DNA of 64,000 nt from Kluyvera sp047971185. GTDB lineage: Bacteria; Pseudomonadota; Gammaproteobacteria; Enterobacterales; Enterobacteriaceae. The position numbers were made by a program, and so were the translations under genes. Positions 35,502 through 43,835 of this stretch are shown here, piece by piece; position 1 is the stretch's first letter, and every line of letters begins with the position of its first letter. The notes below the pieces were generated by a model. That model did not search any database. It was not told the origin of the DNA and worked only from the letters and a program-made list of their open reading frames with translations. Where the stretch lies: assembly GCF_047971185.1 (NCBI RefSeq), contig NZ_JBKDZH010000042.1, forward strand, positions 87,634-151,633, read 5' to 3'.

Positions 35502-36716
35502 TTAAACGCTCACTGCTGCTGCGCGACGCATGCGCAGCAGCAGCATTCCGCCTGCCAGCAGCGTGATAATCTGCGATGCCACCAGTACGGAAAAACCGGA
35601 ACTGACCGACCCCACCGACTTCATCACCACCCCCATCAGCAGCGGAATAAACGCGGCGCAAATATTGCCAATTCCGTTAATGATGCCATAGGCGCTGCCC
35701 ACCGCTTCCCGCGCGGCATGGTGCTGCACCACGGCAGGAATCGCCGCCCCCTGTAACCCCCAGAAGACGTTCGCCGACAGCATAAACAGCGCCAGCCAGG
35801 CCGGCTGCTGGCTTAGCATCAGCGCCAGCACTGAAAGCGCAGTCAGCAGTCCGCCGATAACAAACAGCACTGGCGCCTGCTCCGGGCGCATTTTGTCGAG
35901 CAGCACGCCGCCGAGAAACTTAGAGCCGAGGCTCAGCAGGAACGGAATGGCGGCCAGAAAACCGGTCGCATGCAGCGAGAAGTGGTGCTCATCGCGCAGC
36001 CACGCGGGTAACCAGGCGCTGCTGCCCCACAGATAGCTCAGCGTGGCGATCTCGACCAGCAGGATCCAGCCCAGCAGCGGCGTGTGCCAGGCCAGCGCGA
36101 AGGTTTGCTTAAAGCCCGGTTTAGCCCGTGGACCAACGGCGCGCGGTGCCGGGAGAAAGCGCCAGACGAGCCCGCCGCCCAGCAGCAGGTTCAGCACCGC
36201 CAGCGCGTAAAACGACCCCATCCAGCCCAGATTCGCCATCAGCCAGGTGACCAGCGGGAAGCCGACCGCTAGCCCCAGCGAAACGCCCAGCGCGGTGACG
36301 GCATTGGGTTTGCCAATTTCATCGGCATTGAAGTTATCGCTGATAAAACGCGTTTTGAGCGAGAACAGCGGCCCTTCGGCAATCCCCAGAATGATACGCG
36401 CTATCAGCATCCCCATCAGCGAACCGAGCAGCGGCGACACGGCGCAAACCAACGCCCAGATGGCAATGCTGCCCAGCAGCCCCTGGCGGTAATGCCAGCG
36501 GCTTTCAATAACTGGTGTTAATAATAAAGCCGAAAATCCATAACCCAGAAGAAAGCATGTCATCAGCATGTCTTGTAACATTCTGTTTTCATTTAACTGA
36601 AAGTGAGCCGCAAAATCCGGGTTGAGAATCATCACCGAGATATTAACGCGATCGATGTAAGAAATAATTATTAACAACAGTAATGCGATTGTACCTTGCC
36701 ATCTTGCCGTCATCAC
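35502..36716 (-). CDS. MFS transporter (ACS/aromatic acid type), divergent from Rieske operon
   Basis: 404 residues with 12 hydrophobic segments, of the anion:cation symporter group (YIDRVNISVMI in helix 1, GIAEGPLFS in helix 4, which resembles aromatic-acid and hexuronate carriers). It is transcribed away from the dioxygenase operon over a 413-base promoter region with shared operator-like palindromes, so it probably imports that pathway's substrate. The 3' end almost touches speB. Confidence 0.85.
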   Translation of the reverse strand: MMTARWQGTIALLLLIIISYIDRVNISVMILNPDFAAHFQLNENRMLQDMLMTCFLLGYGFSALLLTPVIESRWHYRQGLLGSIAIWALVCAVSPLLGSLMGMLIARIILGIAEGPLFSLKTRFISDNFNADEIGKPNAVTALGVSLGLAVGFPLVTWLMANLGWMGSFYALAVLNLLLGGGLVWRFLPAPRAVGPRAKPGFKQTFALAWHTPLLGWILLVEIATLSYLWGSSAWLPAWLRDEHHFSLHATGFLAAIPFLLSLGSKFLGGVLLDKMRPEQAPVLFVIGGLLTALSVLALMLSQQPAWLALFMLSANVFWGLQGAAIPAVVQHHAAREAVGSAYGIINGIGNICAAFIPLLMGVVMKSVGSVSSGFSVLVASQIITLLAGGMLLLRMRRAAAVSV

Positions 36717-36778
36717 TTCCGCCTTAATGCCTTTATGAGTTTATATTTTTATTCACGAAACTATCACGCAGCTAAAAT

Positions 36779-36794
36779 GATTCACCTATGAAAC
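36779..36794. promoter_or_regulatory. IclR-type operator candidate A
   Basis: GATTCACCTATGAAAC is a variant of the palindrome GTTTCA-N4-TGAAAC (one half perfect, one changed at one base). It is 63 bases upstream of the MFS start codon. Confidence 0.5.
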
Positions 36795-36825
36795 TCATTG
36801 TATTTAAATGAAAAAATAATTACCT

Positions 36826-36841
36826 GTTTCACCTGTGAAAC
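36826..36841. promoter_or_regulatory. IclR-type operator candidate B
   Basis: GTTTCACCTGTGAAAC is a perfect 6+6 inverted repeat with a 4-base centre. Its centre is 47 bases from site A. Confidence 0.6.
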
Positions 36842-37043
36842 TGCATCATCGTTCGAGGTAATAATTTTTTAGAGTGCGATGAGAGCACAAGTCAATATTT
36901 ATTATTCAAAATGAGAGGCCATTACAAAAAAGTATTATTCCCTCGCCGGTGATGAAAATTTCATATCGCTGCATTTTTTCGTGATCGTTTGCACACTTAG
37001 CCAATTAAACGTCGTTTAGTTAACAAATTCGTCACATCCACGC

Positions 37044-37071
37044 TTGACGAAACATTCATCGCTTTTATATT
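37044..37071 (+). promoter_or_regulatory. Sigma70 promoter of the Rieske operon
   Basis: TTGACG (37044-37049), 16-base spacer, TATATT (37066-37071). The expected start is near 37078, giving a leader of about 52 bases that contains operator C. Confidence 0.6.
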
Positions 37072-37094
37072 GACCGTATTAAATAAGAAACAGA

Positions 37095-37110
37095 GTTTCA
37101 TATATGAAAC
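37095..37110. promoter_or_regulatory. IclR-type operator candidate C
   Basis: GTTTCATATATGAAAC is a perfect 16-bp palindrome with the same arms as site B. It lies just downstream of the predicted transcription start and 19 bases before the ferredoxin ATG, a position suited to repression. Confidence 0.65.
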
Positions 37111-37129
37111 AAAAGCCTGGAGGATCGCG

Positions 37130-37453
37130 ATGAGCTGGATAGGCGTGTGTGATGCAGAACAAGTACAGGAAGATTTCCCTTTTAGCGGCAACGTCGAAGG
37201 TAAAGAGATCGGCGTTTATTTGATTGACGGCGAGTACTACGCGCTGGAAGACGTATGCCCTCACGCCTATGCGCTGCTGAGCCAGGGGTTTGTGGAAGAT
37301 GGCAAAGTCGAGTGCCCGCTGCACGAAGCGGTTTTCGATGTCAAAACCGGGCAATGCCTGCACGGCCCCGGCGGCCGCAACCTGAATCGCTACCCGGTTC
37401 GGGTATTTGAAAACCAGATCCAGATTACGTTTATCGAGGAGACCGTGGCATGA
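37130..37453 (+). CDS. Rieske [2Fe-2S] ferredoxin component
   Basis: A 107-residue electron carrier for a ring-hydroxylating dioxygenase. The cluster ligands are Cys43-x-His45 and Cys62-x2-His65 (EDVCPHAYALLSQ and VECPLHEAVFD). The ATG at 37130 has GGAGG upstream; 20 further in-frame codons are noise. It is the first gene of the plus-strand operon and overlaps the next gene by 4 bases. Confidence 0.93.
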   Translation: MSWIGVCDAEQVQEDFPFSGNVEGKEIGVYLIDGEYYALEDVCPHAYALLSQGFVEDGKVECPLHEAVFDVKTGQCLHGPGGRNLNRYPVRVFENQIQITFIEETVA

Positions 37454-37758
37454 GTGACACCCTGAACTTTAACCCCGCGCTGCCGGAAAGCCGCCAGTTC
37501 ACCCCGCCCGCCGAAGGCGGCAACGGCGCGATTCATAAACCGGGTCACTACGACAATCTGATCTGGCAAACCCGCAGCCGCGTACCGGAAAACTGGGAGC
37601 TGAAGCTTATCGCCGCGCTGGAAGAACTGTTCGAGCAGGGCGCAGAAACGCTGCCGGAACTGGTGAATGGGCTTAACGCTATCAAGATGCACGACCAGCA
37701 GGGCGAGCCGTGGAGCGAAGCCAGCTTCGCCGCATTCTTACAGGTTAACGGATACTGA
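37450..37758 (+). CDS. Small conserved-looking protein beside Rieske oxygenase
   Basis: 102 residues (MSDTLNFNPALPESRQFTPP at the start, then LIWQTRSRVPENWELKLIAA). It has a proline-rich N-terminus and a helical, winged-helix-like C-terminal half (ALEELFEQGAETLPELVNGL). It overlaps the ferredoxin stop by ATGA and precedes the oxygenase by 10 bases, so it is tightly bound into the operon. I cannot assign a function; it might be an accessory subunit or assembly factor. I recall similar small proteins next to other single-subunit Rieske oxygenases, but I cannot verify this. Confidence 0.7.
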   Translation: MSDTLNFNPALPESRQFTPPAEGGNGAIHKPGHYDNLIWQTRSRVPENWELKLIAALEELFEQGAETLPELVNGLNAIKMHDQQGEPWSEASFAAFLQVNGY

Positions 37759-37768
37759 GGGCAACGCG

Positions 37769-38791
37769 ATGACGACTACCGTACAAAACTATCTCGATAA
37801 AGGTCTGCGCGGCCTCTGGTATCCGGTGCTGGCAAGCTGGGAAGTGCAGTCCGCGCCGGTGGGCATCACCCGCCTGGGCGAGCAGATTGTGGTGTGGCGT
37901 AACAAAGACGGCCAGGTGCAGGCGCTGGAAGACCGCTGCCCGCACCGCGGCGCGCGCCTGTCGATGGGCTGGAACCTTGGCGACCGCATTGCCTGCTGGT
38001 ATCACGGCGTGGAAGTGGCGGGCAACGGCGAAGTAAAAGATGTGCCCGCGGTGGATAAATGCCCGCTGGTGGGGCAGCAGTGCGTGCGCAGCTACAACGT
38101 GCAGGAAGCGCACGGCGCGATTTTCCTGTGGTTCGGCGTGACCGCCGACCAGCAGCCGGATGAACTGAGCTTCCCGGCCGAGCTGGCCGATAGCGAAGAC
38201 TACAGCAACTTCCTCTGTACCGCGGCGTGGAAATGCAATTACCAGTACGCGCTGGAAAACGTCATGGACCCGATGCACGGCACCTATCTGCACTCTTCCT
38301 CGCACTCGATGGCGGAAGGCGACCGTAAGGCCGACATGGTACTGCAACCGACCAAAACCGGCTTTATCTTCGAGAAAAAGGGCCAGAGCGGCGTCAACTT
38401 CGACTGGGTTGAGCTGGGCAATAGCGGCACTTTCTGGATGCGACTCTCCATCCCGTATAAAAAGCGCTTCGGGCCGGGCGGCCACTTCTTCATCGTCGGC
38501 ATGGTGGTGCCGGAAGATAACGACAACTGTCGCGTCTTCTTCTGGCGTATTCGCCGCGTGCAGGGCTGGCAGCGCGATATGTGGCGCTTCATGTACCGCA
38601 ATCGCCTGGAGAAGCTGCATTGGGAAGTGCTCGAGCAGGATCGCGTGGTGCTGGAATGTATGGCGCCCGATGCGCGCGAGCATGAATACCTCTATCAACA
38701 CGACGTCGGCCTCTCCCGCCTGCGCCGCATGATGCAAAAAGCCGCCAAAGAGCAGCTGGCGGCGCGTGAAGCACAGCAGGGAGCTGCCTGA
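37769..38791 (+). CDS. Rieske non-heme iron oxygenase, large (alpha) subunit
   Basis: 340 residues. The Rieske domain has Cys57-x-His59 and Cys76-x2-His79 (DRCPHRGARLS, ACWYHG). The catalytic domain has the mononuclear iron motif ENVMDPMHGTYLH, with bridging Asp167 and ligands His170 and His175. No small (beta) subunit gene is present, so this resembles the alpha-only class (such as carbazole, phthalate and vanillate oxygenases). The ATG at 37769 follows GAGGG. Together with the ferredoxin and FAD reductase it would hydroxylate an aromatic ring; the substrate is unknown. Confidence 0.92.
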   Translation: MTTTVQNYLDKGLRGLWYPVLASWEVQSAPVGITRLGEQIVVWRNKDGQVQALEDRCPHRGARLSMGWNLGDRIACWYHGVEVAGNGEVKDVPAVDKCPLVGQQCVRSYNVQEAHGAIFLWFGVTADQQPDELSFPAELADSEDYSNFLCTAAWKCNYQYALENVMDPMHGTYLHSSSHSMAEGDRKADMVLQPTKTGFIFEKKGQSGVNFDWVELGNSGTFWMRLSIPYKKRFGPGGHFFIVGMVVPEDNDNCRVFFWRIRRVQGWQRDMWRFMYRNRLEKLHWEVLEQDRVVLECMAPDAREHEYLYQHDVGLSRLRRMMQKAAKEQLAAREAQQGAA

Positions 38792-39540
38792 TGAATGGCC
38801 TGCTGAACGGTAAACGCATCGTGGTGACCGGCGCCGCGCGCGGCCTGGGCTATCACTTTGCCGAGGCCTGTGCGGAACAAGGCGCGGCGGTGGTGATGTG
38901 CGACATTCTGCAAGGCGAGCTGGCCGAAAGCGCCCAGCGTTTAGCCGCGCAGGGTTACGCCATTGAGCCGCACGCGATCGATCTGGCCGATGCGGCTTCC
39001 ATCGACGCGACGTTCAGCGCTATCGCTGCCCACGGCCCGATTGATGGGCTGGTGAACAACGCGGCGATGGCCACCGGCGTCGGCGGCAAAGATATGATCG
39101 ATTACGATCCGGATCTCTGGGATCGGGTGATGACCGTCAACGTCAAAGGCACCTGGCTGGTCACCCGCGCGGCGGTACCGCTGCTGCGCGAAGGCGCGGG
39201 GATCGTCAACGTCGCGTCTGATACCGCGCTGTGGGGCGCGCCGCGGCTGATGGCCTACGTCGCCAGCAAAGGCGCGGTGATTGCGATGACCCGTTCCATG
39301 GCCCGCGAATTGGGCGAAAAACGGATTCGAATTAACGCCATCGCGCCGGGGCTGACCCGCGTCGAAGCGACGGAATATGTCCCTGCGGAACGTCATCAGC
39401 TGTATGAAAACGGTCGCGCGCTCAGCGGCGCGCAGCAGCCCGACGACGTCACCGGCAGCGTGGTCTGGCTGCTGAGCGACCTGTCGCGCTTTATTACCGG
39501 GCAGCTGATTCCCGTCAACGGCGGCTTTGTTTTTAACTGA
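38791..39540 (+). CDS. SDR-family dehydrogenase (probable cis-dihydrodiol dehydrogenase)
   Basis: 249 residues of the classical short-chain dehydrogenase family: NAD-binding TGAARGLG (13-20), NNAA (89-92), and catalytic Ser143, Tyr156 and Lys160 (YVASK). The last base of the oxygenase stop is the first base of this ATG. By position it would rearomatise the diol made by the Rieske oxygenase; this is context, not proof. Confidence 0.85.
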   Translation: MNGLLNGKRIVVTGAARGLGYHFAEACAEQGAAVVMCDILQGELAESAQRLAAQGYAIEPHAIDLADAASIDATFSAIAAHGPIDGLVNNAAMATGVGGKDMIDYDPDLWDRVMTVNVKGTWLVTRAAVPLLREGAGIVNVASDTALWGAPRLMAYVASKGAVIAMTRSMARELGEKRIRINAIAPGLTRVEATEYVPAERHQLYENGRALSGAQQPDDVTGSVVWLLSDLSRFITGQLIPVNGGFVFN

Positions 39541-39554
39541 GTTTCGGAGTGGAT

Positions 39555-40343
39555 ATGGCCAACGATCAGGAAGTGAAGTATCTGGTGCCGGGGCTGGAGC
39601 GCGGATTGCAGCTGCTGCTGGCCTTTGGCGAGCAGCATCGCGAACTGACGTTTGCCGAGCTGCACCGGCTGGTAGATATGCCGAAAGCCACCGCCTACCG
39701 GGTGGTGCAAACGCTGGAATATATGGGCTTTCTCGAGCGCAACCCGCGCGCCAATACCTTCTCGCTCGGCATGAACGTGCTGCGCCTTGGCTTTGAATAC
39801 ATCGCCTCGCTGGATGTGGCGCAGGTTGGCCAGCCGGTGATCGAACAGCTGCGCGATACCAGCCAGTGCAGCAGCCATCTGGCGATCCGCGACGGGCGCG
39901 ACATTATCTATATTGCCCGCGTCAGCGCCGCCGGTTCGCGGATCAATCAGGTCAGTATCGGCACGCGTCTGCCGGTGCACTGCACCTCGCTGGGCCGCAT
40001 GTTGCTCACCGACCTGAGCCGCGCCGAGTTTGAACACCTGTTCCCGCACGAGCGCCTGCCGGGCAATACGCCGGGCCAGCTTCAGGAGCGTGAAGCGCTG
40101 TGGCAGATGGTGCAGCAGGATAAAGCGCGCGGCTACGTGATTGGCGAATCCTTTTTCCGCCACGGCATTTCTTCCATCGTCTACCCGGTGTACGACCGCA
40201 GCGGTAAGGTCGCCGCCGTCGTCAGCATTCTGGTGCCGTCAGAAGAGATCCCGCAGAGCGATCGCGAACGGCTGCAAAGCGAGGTCAGCCTGGCAGCAGA
40301 CAAGATTTCCGGCTTCTTAGGGTATCTCTCTAAAGCAAGCTAA
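39555..40343 (+). CDS. IclR-family transcriptional regulator
   Basis: 262 residues: N-terminal winged helix (LERGLQLLLAFGEQHRELTF; MPKATAYRVVQTLEYMGFLER) and the C-terminal effector domain (about 90-255; GTRLPVHCTSLGRMLL, SILVPSEE). I chose the ATG at 39555 with GGAG 5 bases upstream over a GTG two codons before. It is encoded within the operon it likely controls, and the GTTTCA-N4-TGAAAC palindromes upstream of the operon are its best candidate targets. Confidence 0.9.
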   Translation: MANDQEVKYLVPGLERGLQLLLAFGEQHRELTFAELHRLVDMPKATAYRVVQTLEYMGFLERNPRANTFSLGMNVLRLGFEYIASLDVAQVGQPVIEQLRDTSQCSSHLAIRDGRDIIYIARVSAAGSRINQVSIGTRLPVHCTSLGRMLLTDLSRAEFEHLFPHERLPGNTPGQLQEREALWQMVQQDKARGYVIGESFFRHGISSIVYPVYDRSGKVAAVVSILVPSEEIPQSDRERLQSEVSLAADKISGFLGYLSKAS

Positions 40344-40358
40344 ATCAGAAGGTTAACT

Positions 40359-40370
40359 CCAGGCGCCTGG
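40359..40370. repeat. 12-bp palindrome after iclR-type gene
   Basis: CCAGGCGCCTGG is a perfect palindrome in the 88-base gap between the regulator and the extradiol dioxygenase genes, the largest gap in the operon. It may be a processing hairpin or an internal regulatory site. Confidence 0.3.
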
Positions 40371-40431
40371 CGGCGTCGGGCATGTTTTACGCCCAGAATC
40401 GGGCGATGAACGGTAAATGAGGCAACGAACG

Positions 40432-41358
40432 ATGAGCGTAATCGGAATTGAAAAGCTGGAATTTGGCGTCGACAACCTGACCCACTGCGCCAAATTTATG
40501 CGTGATTTTGGCCTGAAGGGCGACGCCAGCGGCCAGCGTTTTACCACCCTCAGCGGCGCGCGCGTCGAACTGAACCCCATTGATAGCCCGGAGCTGCCAC
40601 CGGCATTTGAAGCAGGTAACACCCTGCGCCGGATGACCTGGGCGGTGGCCAGCGAGCAGGCGCTGGCGGCGTTAAAGCCGAAACTGGCGCAGCAACCGGG
40701 CTTTCGTGAGGTGGACGGCGGGCTGGAGTGCCGCGACCCGAACGGCATGACTCTGCGGGTACAGGTGAGCCAGCAGGTGCCGGTTGAGCTGAACGTCGAG
40801 CCTATCAACCAATGGGGCGACGCCCGCCGTATCGATACGCCAAGCCCGGTCTACAGCAGCGCCGAACCGATCAACGTTGGCCACGTGGTGTTCTTCGTCG
40901 AGGAGCTGGCGGCGGTCGAGCAATTCTATCGCGAGGTGCTCGGCTTCCAGGTCTCCGACCGCTACATCAACCGCGCGGTGTTCCTGCGCTGCGGCGCACG
41001 CGGCGGCCACCATAATCTGTTCTTACTGCAGTTGCCGAACCGCAAGCGCGGCCTGAATCACGTAGCCTTTACGGTGCGCGATATTCATGAGGTGATCGGC
41101 GGCGGCATTGCGATGAATAAAAACGCCTGGAGCACCTTTATCGGCCCGGGCCGCCATCCGGTGTCCTCGGCCTATTTCTGGTACGTCAACAGCCCAACCG
41201 GCGGCGCGTTTGAGTACTACACCAACGACGACTACCTGACGGAAAACTGGCAGCCGCGCGAGCTGGAGCATTCGCTGGTCTCCTTTACCGAATGGGCGGT
41301 GGAAGGCGGTATCGACCACGACACGCGCCGTCAGCAGAAGAAGACGGAGGCCGTATGA
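40432..41358 (+). CDS. Extradiol ring-cleavage dioxygenase (BphC-like, VOC superfamily)
   Basis: 308 residues with two VOC modules. The Fe(II) ligands can be placed as His151 (NVGHVVFFVE), His210 (GLNHVAFTV) and Glu261 (GGAFEYYTNDD), the same spacing as the BphC triad; GGHHNLFLLQ is also conserved. It would cut a catechol-type ring next to the hydroxyls. GAGGC lies before the ATG. The FAD reductase gene overlaps its stop by 4 bases. Confidence 0.9.
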   Translation: MSVIGIEKLEFGVDNLTHCAKFMRDFGLKGDASGQRFTTLSGARVELNPIDSPELPPAFEAGNTLRRMTWAVASEQALAALKPKLAQQPGFREVDGGLECRDPNGMTLRVQVSQQVPVELNVEPINQWGDARRIDTPSPVYSSAEPINVGHVVFFVEELAAVEQFYREVLGFQVSDRYINRAVFLRCGARGGHHNLFLLQLPNRKRGLNHVAFTVRDIHEVIGGGIAMNKNAWSTFIGPGRHPVSSAYFWYVNSPTGGAFEYYTNDDYLTENWQPRELEHSLVSFTEWAVEGGIDHDTRRQQKKTEAV

Positions 41359-42542
41359 CCACGCGTATTGTGATTATCGGCGGCGGCCAGGCGGGCGGCT
41401 GGGCGGCGAAAACCCTGCGTGATGAGGGCTTCGACGGCGAGATTTGCGTCGTGGCGGAAGAGGCGTGGGATTTCTACGAGCGCCCGCCGCTGTCGAAAGC
41501 CACGCTGCTGGAGCCTGACGCGGCGCTCCCGCGCCTGTTTACCGACGAGGCGCAGCGGGCGATGAACCTGAGCTGGTACCGTCCTCTGCGCGCGGAGCAG
41601 ATCGACCGCGACGCGAAAACGGTACGTTTAAGCAACGGTGAGCTACTTAGTTACAACATCCTTTTGCTGGCTACCGGAGGGCGGGCGCGCCTGCCGGGTG
41701 AGGCGTGGGCAGCGCATCCGCAGGTCTATACCCTGCGCCATTGGCAGGATGCACAGCGCCTGAAAGGCCGGCTGGCGGAAAGCCAAACCCTGGCGATTAT
41801 CGGCGGCGGCTGGATCGGCCTGGAAATCGCTGCGTCCGCGCGCAAAAGCGGCGTGGCGGTCACCCTGTTCGAGCAGCAGCCCGCGCTGTGCATGCGCTCG
41901 GTGAGCGGCGAGGTGTCGCAGCGCTTAGCAAACCTCCATCGTGAACAGGGCGTGGCGATCCGCACCGGCTGCGGCGCGCTGGAGCTGGAGGACGACGGCG
42001 GTCTGCCGGTTATCCACTGCGACGGTCAGCGTGAAACCTTCGACGCTGTGGTGGTCGGGATCGGTGTCGATCTCAACCTGGAGCTGGCGCGTGACGCCGG
42101 ATTGGATATTGACCGCGGGATCGTGGTGGATGCTCACGGGCGCACTTCGGATCCGTCCATCTTTGCCGCCGGTGACGTCGCGCAGCATCACCAGTACGGC
42201 CTGTGCATCCAGTCTTGGGCCTTTGCCCAGAATCAGGCGGTGGCGACGGCCAAAGCGATGCTCAACGCCGGGGCCGCAGGCTACGACGACGCGCCGTGGC
42301 TGTGGTCGGATCAATATCAGCACAACATTCAGATCCTCGGCATTCCGCTTGCCGGAAGCCGGACGGTCGTGCGCGAAGAGTCGCTGTACTTCTCGCTGGA
42401 CGAAAATGGGCGGCTGACGCAGCTGGTGGCGTTTAACGATGCGCGCACCGTCAAGCTGGCGAAGCGCTGGATGGCGGCGGGGCGAGACCTGTCCGCGGTT
42501 CCGCTCGCCGACCCGACCTTTTCACTGATGTCATTGCGATAA
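41355..42542 (+). CDS. FAD-dependent ferredoxin reductase component
   Basis: 395 residues, class HcaD/BphA4. FAD-binding IIGGGQAGG is at the N-terminus, ERPPLSK follows, then the NADH-binding IIGGGWIGLEIAA (about 150) and the second FAD motif SIFAAGDVA. It passes electrons from NADH to the Rieske ferredoxin. The start ATG overlaps the extradiol gene as ATGA; 21 in-frame codons upstream are the extradiol gene's shadow. Confidence 0.92.
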   Translation: MTTRIVIIGGGQAGGWAAKTLRDEGFDGEICVVAEEAWDFYERPPLSKATLLEPDAALPRLFTDEAQRAMNLSWYRPLRAEQIDRDAKTVRLSNGELLSYNILLLATGGRARLPGEAWAAHPQVYTLRHWQDAQRLKGRLAESQTLAIIGGGWIGLEIAASARKSGVAVTLFEQQPALCMRSVSGEVSQRLANLHREQGVAIRTGCGALELEDDGGLPVIHCDGQRETFDAVVVGIGVDLNLELARDAGLDIDRGIVVDAHGRTSDPSIFAAGDVAQHHQYGLCIQSWAFAQNQAVATAKAMLNAGAAGYDDAPWLWSDQYQHNIQILGIPLAGSRTVVREESLYFSLDENGRLTQLVAFNDARTVKLAKRWMAAGRDLSAVPLADPTFSLMSLR

Positions 42543-42568
42543 CCAACGCGCGCCCTTAGGGGGGATAA

Positions 42569-43825
42569 ATGACCACATTCGAGACGAACACCGCGCCTGC
42601 TGAGGCGAGCGGTGAGGGGACCCGTACGCCTGAAAAAGCCGTTCGCTGGGCGATCCCGCTGTCGCTGCTGGCCTGCGTACTGCTGGCGTTTTTCGACAAA
42701 ATCAGCATTGCCGCGCTGTTTTCCGACGGCCATTTCCAGCAGGCGATGGGCATTGATTTTGATACCACGCGCCTCGGCATTCTGATGAGCGCCTTCCTGC
42801 TGAGCTACGGATTTTCCTCCGTATTTTTAAGCGGGCTGGGCGACAAGATTGCCCCGCTGCGTCTGCTCACGGGCATGATGGCGGTGTGGTGCGTGCTGAT
42901 GGTGGCGATGGGCTTCACCCACAACTACACCCTGATGATCGTGCTGCGCATTCTGCTCGGCGTGGCGGAAGGGCCGCTGTTCCCGCTGGCGTTCGCCATC
43001 GTGCGCCACAACTTCCCGCAGCATTTGCAGGCGCGCGCCACCATGCTGTGGCTGCTCGGCACGCCGGTGGGCGCGGCCATTGGTTTCCCGCTCTCTTTGT
43101 GGCTGCTGAACACTTTTGGCTGGCAGAGCACCTTCTTTGTGATGGCGATGCTGACCGTCCCGGTGCTGATTTTTGTGCGCCTTGGCCTGCGGGGCATTCG
43201 CCTTGACGCGAAACCCACTACCGCCCAGGCGACGCAGGAAGAGCGCAGGGCGGCGCGGCGCGAGCTGTTCGTCAGCCTGCACTTCTGGATTATCTGCATC
43301 TTTAACATCGCCTTCCTGACCTACCTGTGGGGCATTAACGGCTGGCTGCCGGGCTACCTGATTAAAGGTAAAGGCATTCACCTGGAGCATGCGGGCTGGC
43401 TCTCGTCGATGCCGTTCATTGCCATGCTGGCCGGTGAGGTGATTGGCGCGTGGCTGTCGGACCGGGTCGATAAACGCGCGGCCGCCTGCTTTATCTCCAT
43501 GGCGGGAGCGGGCGCAGGCCTGGCGGTGGTGATGCATCTGGATACCCCGCTGGCGATTATCGCGGCGATGAGCTTCAGCACCTTTATGTGGGGAACCGGT
43601 GCGCCGAACATTTTCGCGCTGCTGGCCAAGGCTACTCATCCACGGGTGAGCGCCACCGCCGGCGGCATCTTCAACGGGCTGGGAAACTTTGCGGGCGCGC
43701 TGTCGCCGGCGGTGATGGGGGCGCTTATCGCCTTCACCCACAGCATGGATTCCGGGCTGATTTTTCTGGCGGTGATGGCGGCGGTGGGCTGCGTCCTGTT
43801 ACTGCCGCTGCTGAGACGTTACTGA
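42569..43825 (+). CDS. MFS transporter, probably aromatic acid uptake
   Basis: 418 residues with 12 hydrophobic segments and a hydrophilic N-terminal 25 residues. Signatures ADKIS-like FFDKISIAALF in helix 1 and GVAEGPLFPLAF in helix 4 put it near the anion:cation symporter group, like the divergent carrier at 35502-36716. A GGGGGG sits before the ATG. Two related carriers in one island may import different substrates or isomers. Confidence 0.85.
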   Translation: MTTFETNTAPAEASGEGTRTPEKAVRWAIPLSLLACVLLAFFDKISIAALFSDGHFQQAMGIDFDTTRLGILMSAFLLSYGFSSVFLSGLGDKIAPLRLLTGMMAVWCVLMVAMGFTHNYTLMIVLRILLGVAEGPLFPLAFAIVRHNFPQHLQARATMLWLLGTPVGAAIGFPLSLWLLNTFGWQSTFFVMAMLTVPVLIFVRLGLRGIRLDAKPTTAQATQEERRAARRELFVSLHFWIICIFNIAFLTYLWGINGWLPGYLIKGKGIHLEHAGWLSSMPFIAMLAGEVIGAWLSDRVDKRAAACFISMAGAGAGLAVVMHLDTPLAIIAAMSFSTFMWGTGAPNIFALLAKATHPRVSATAGGIFNGLGNFAGALSPAVMGALIAFTHSMDSGLIFLAVMAAVGCVLLLPLLRRY

Positions 43826-43835
43826 GGAGAGTGTC

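Larger units (their letters stand above)
36717..37129. other. Divergent promoter region of the aromatic island
   Basis: 413 AT-rich bases between the MFS gene and the Rieske ferredoxin gene, with three related 16-bp palindromes and a good plus-strand promoter, listed separately. No coding sequence. Confidence 0.7.

Noticed and set aside
37769..38791. Naming the oxygenase as HcaE, vanillate or phthalate oxygenase
   Set aside because: Motifs show the family only; no substrate-specific evidence and gene set differs from those pathways.
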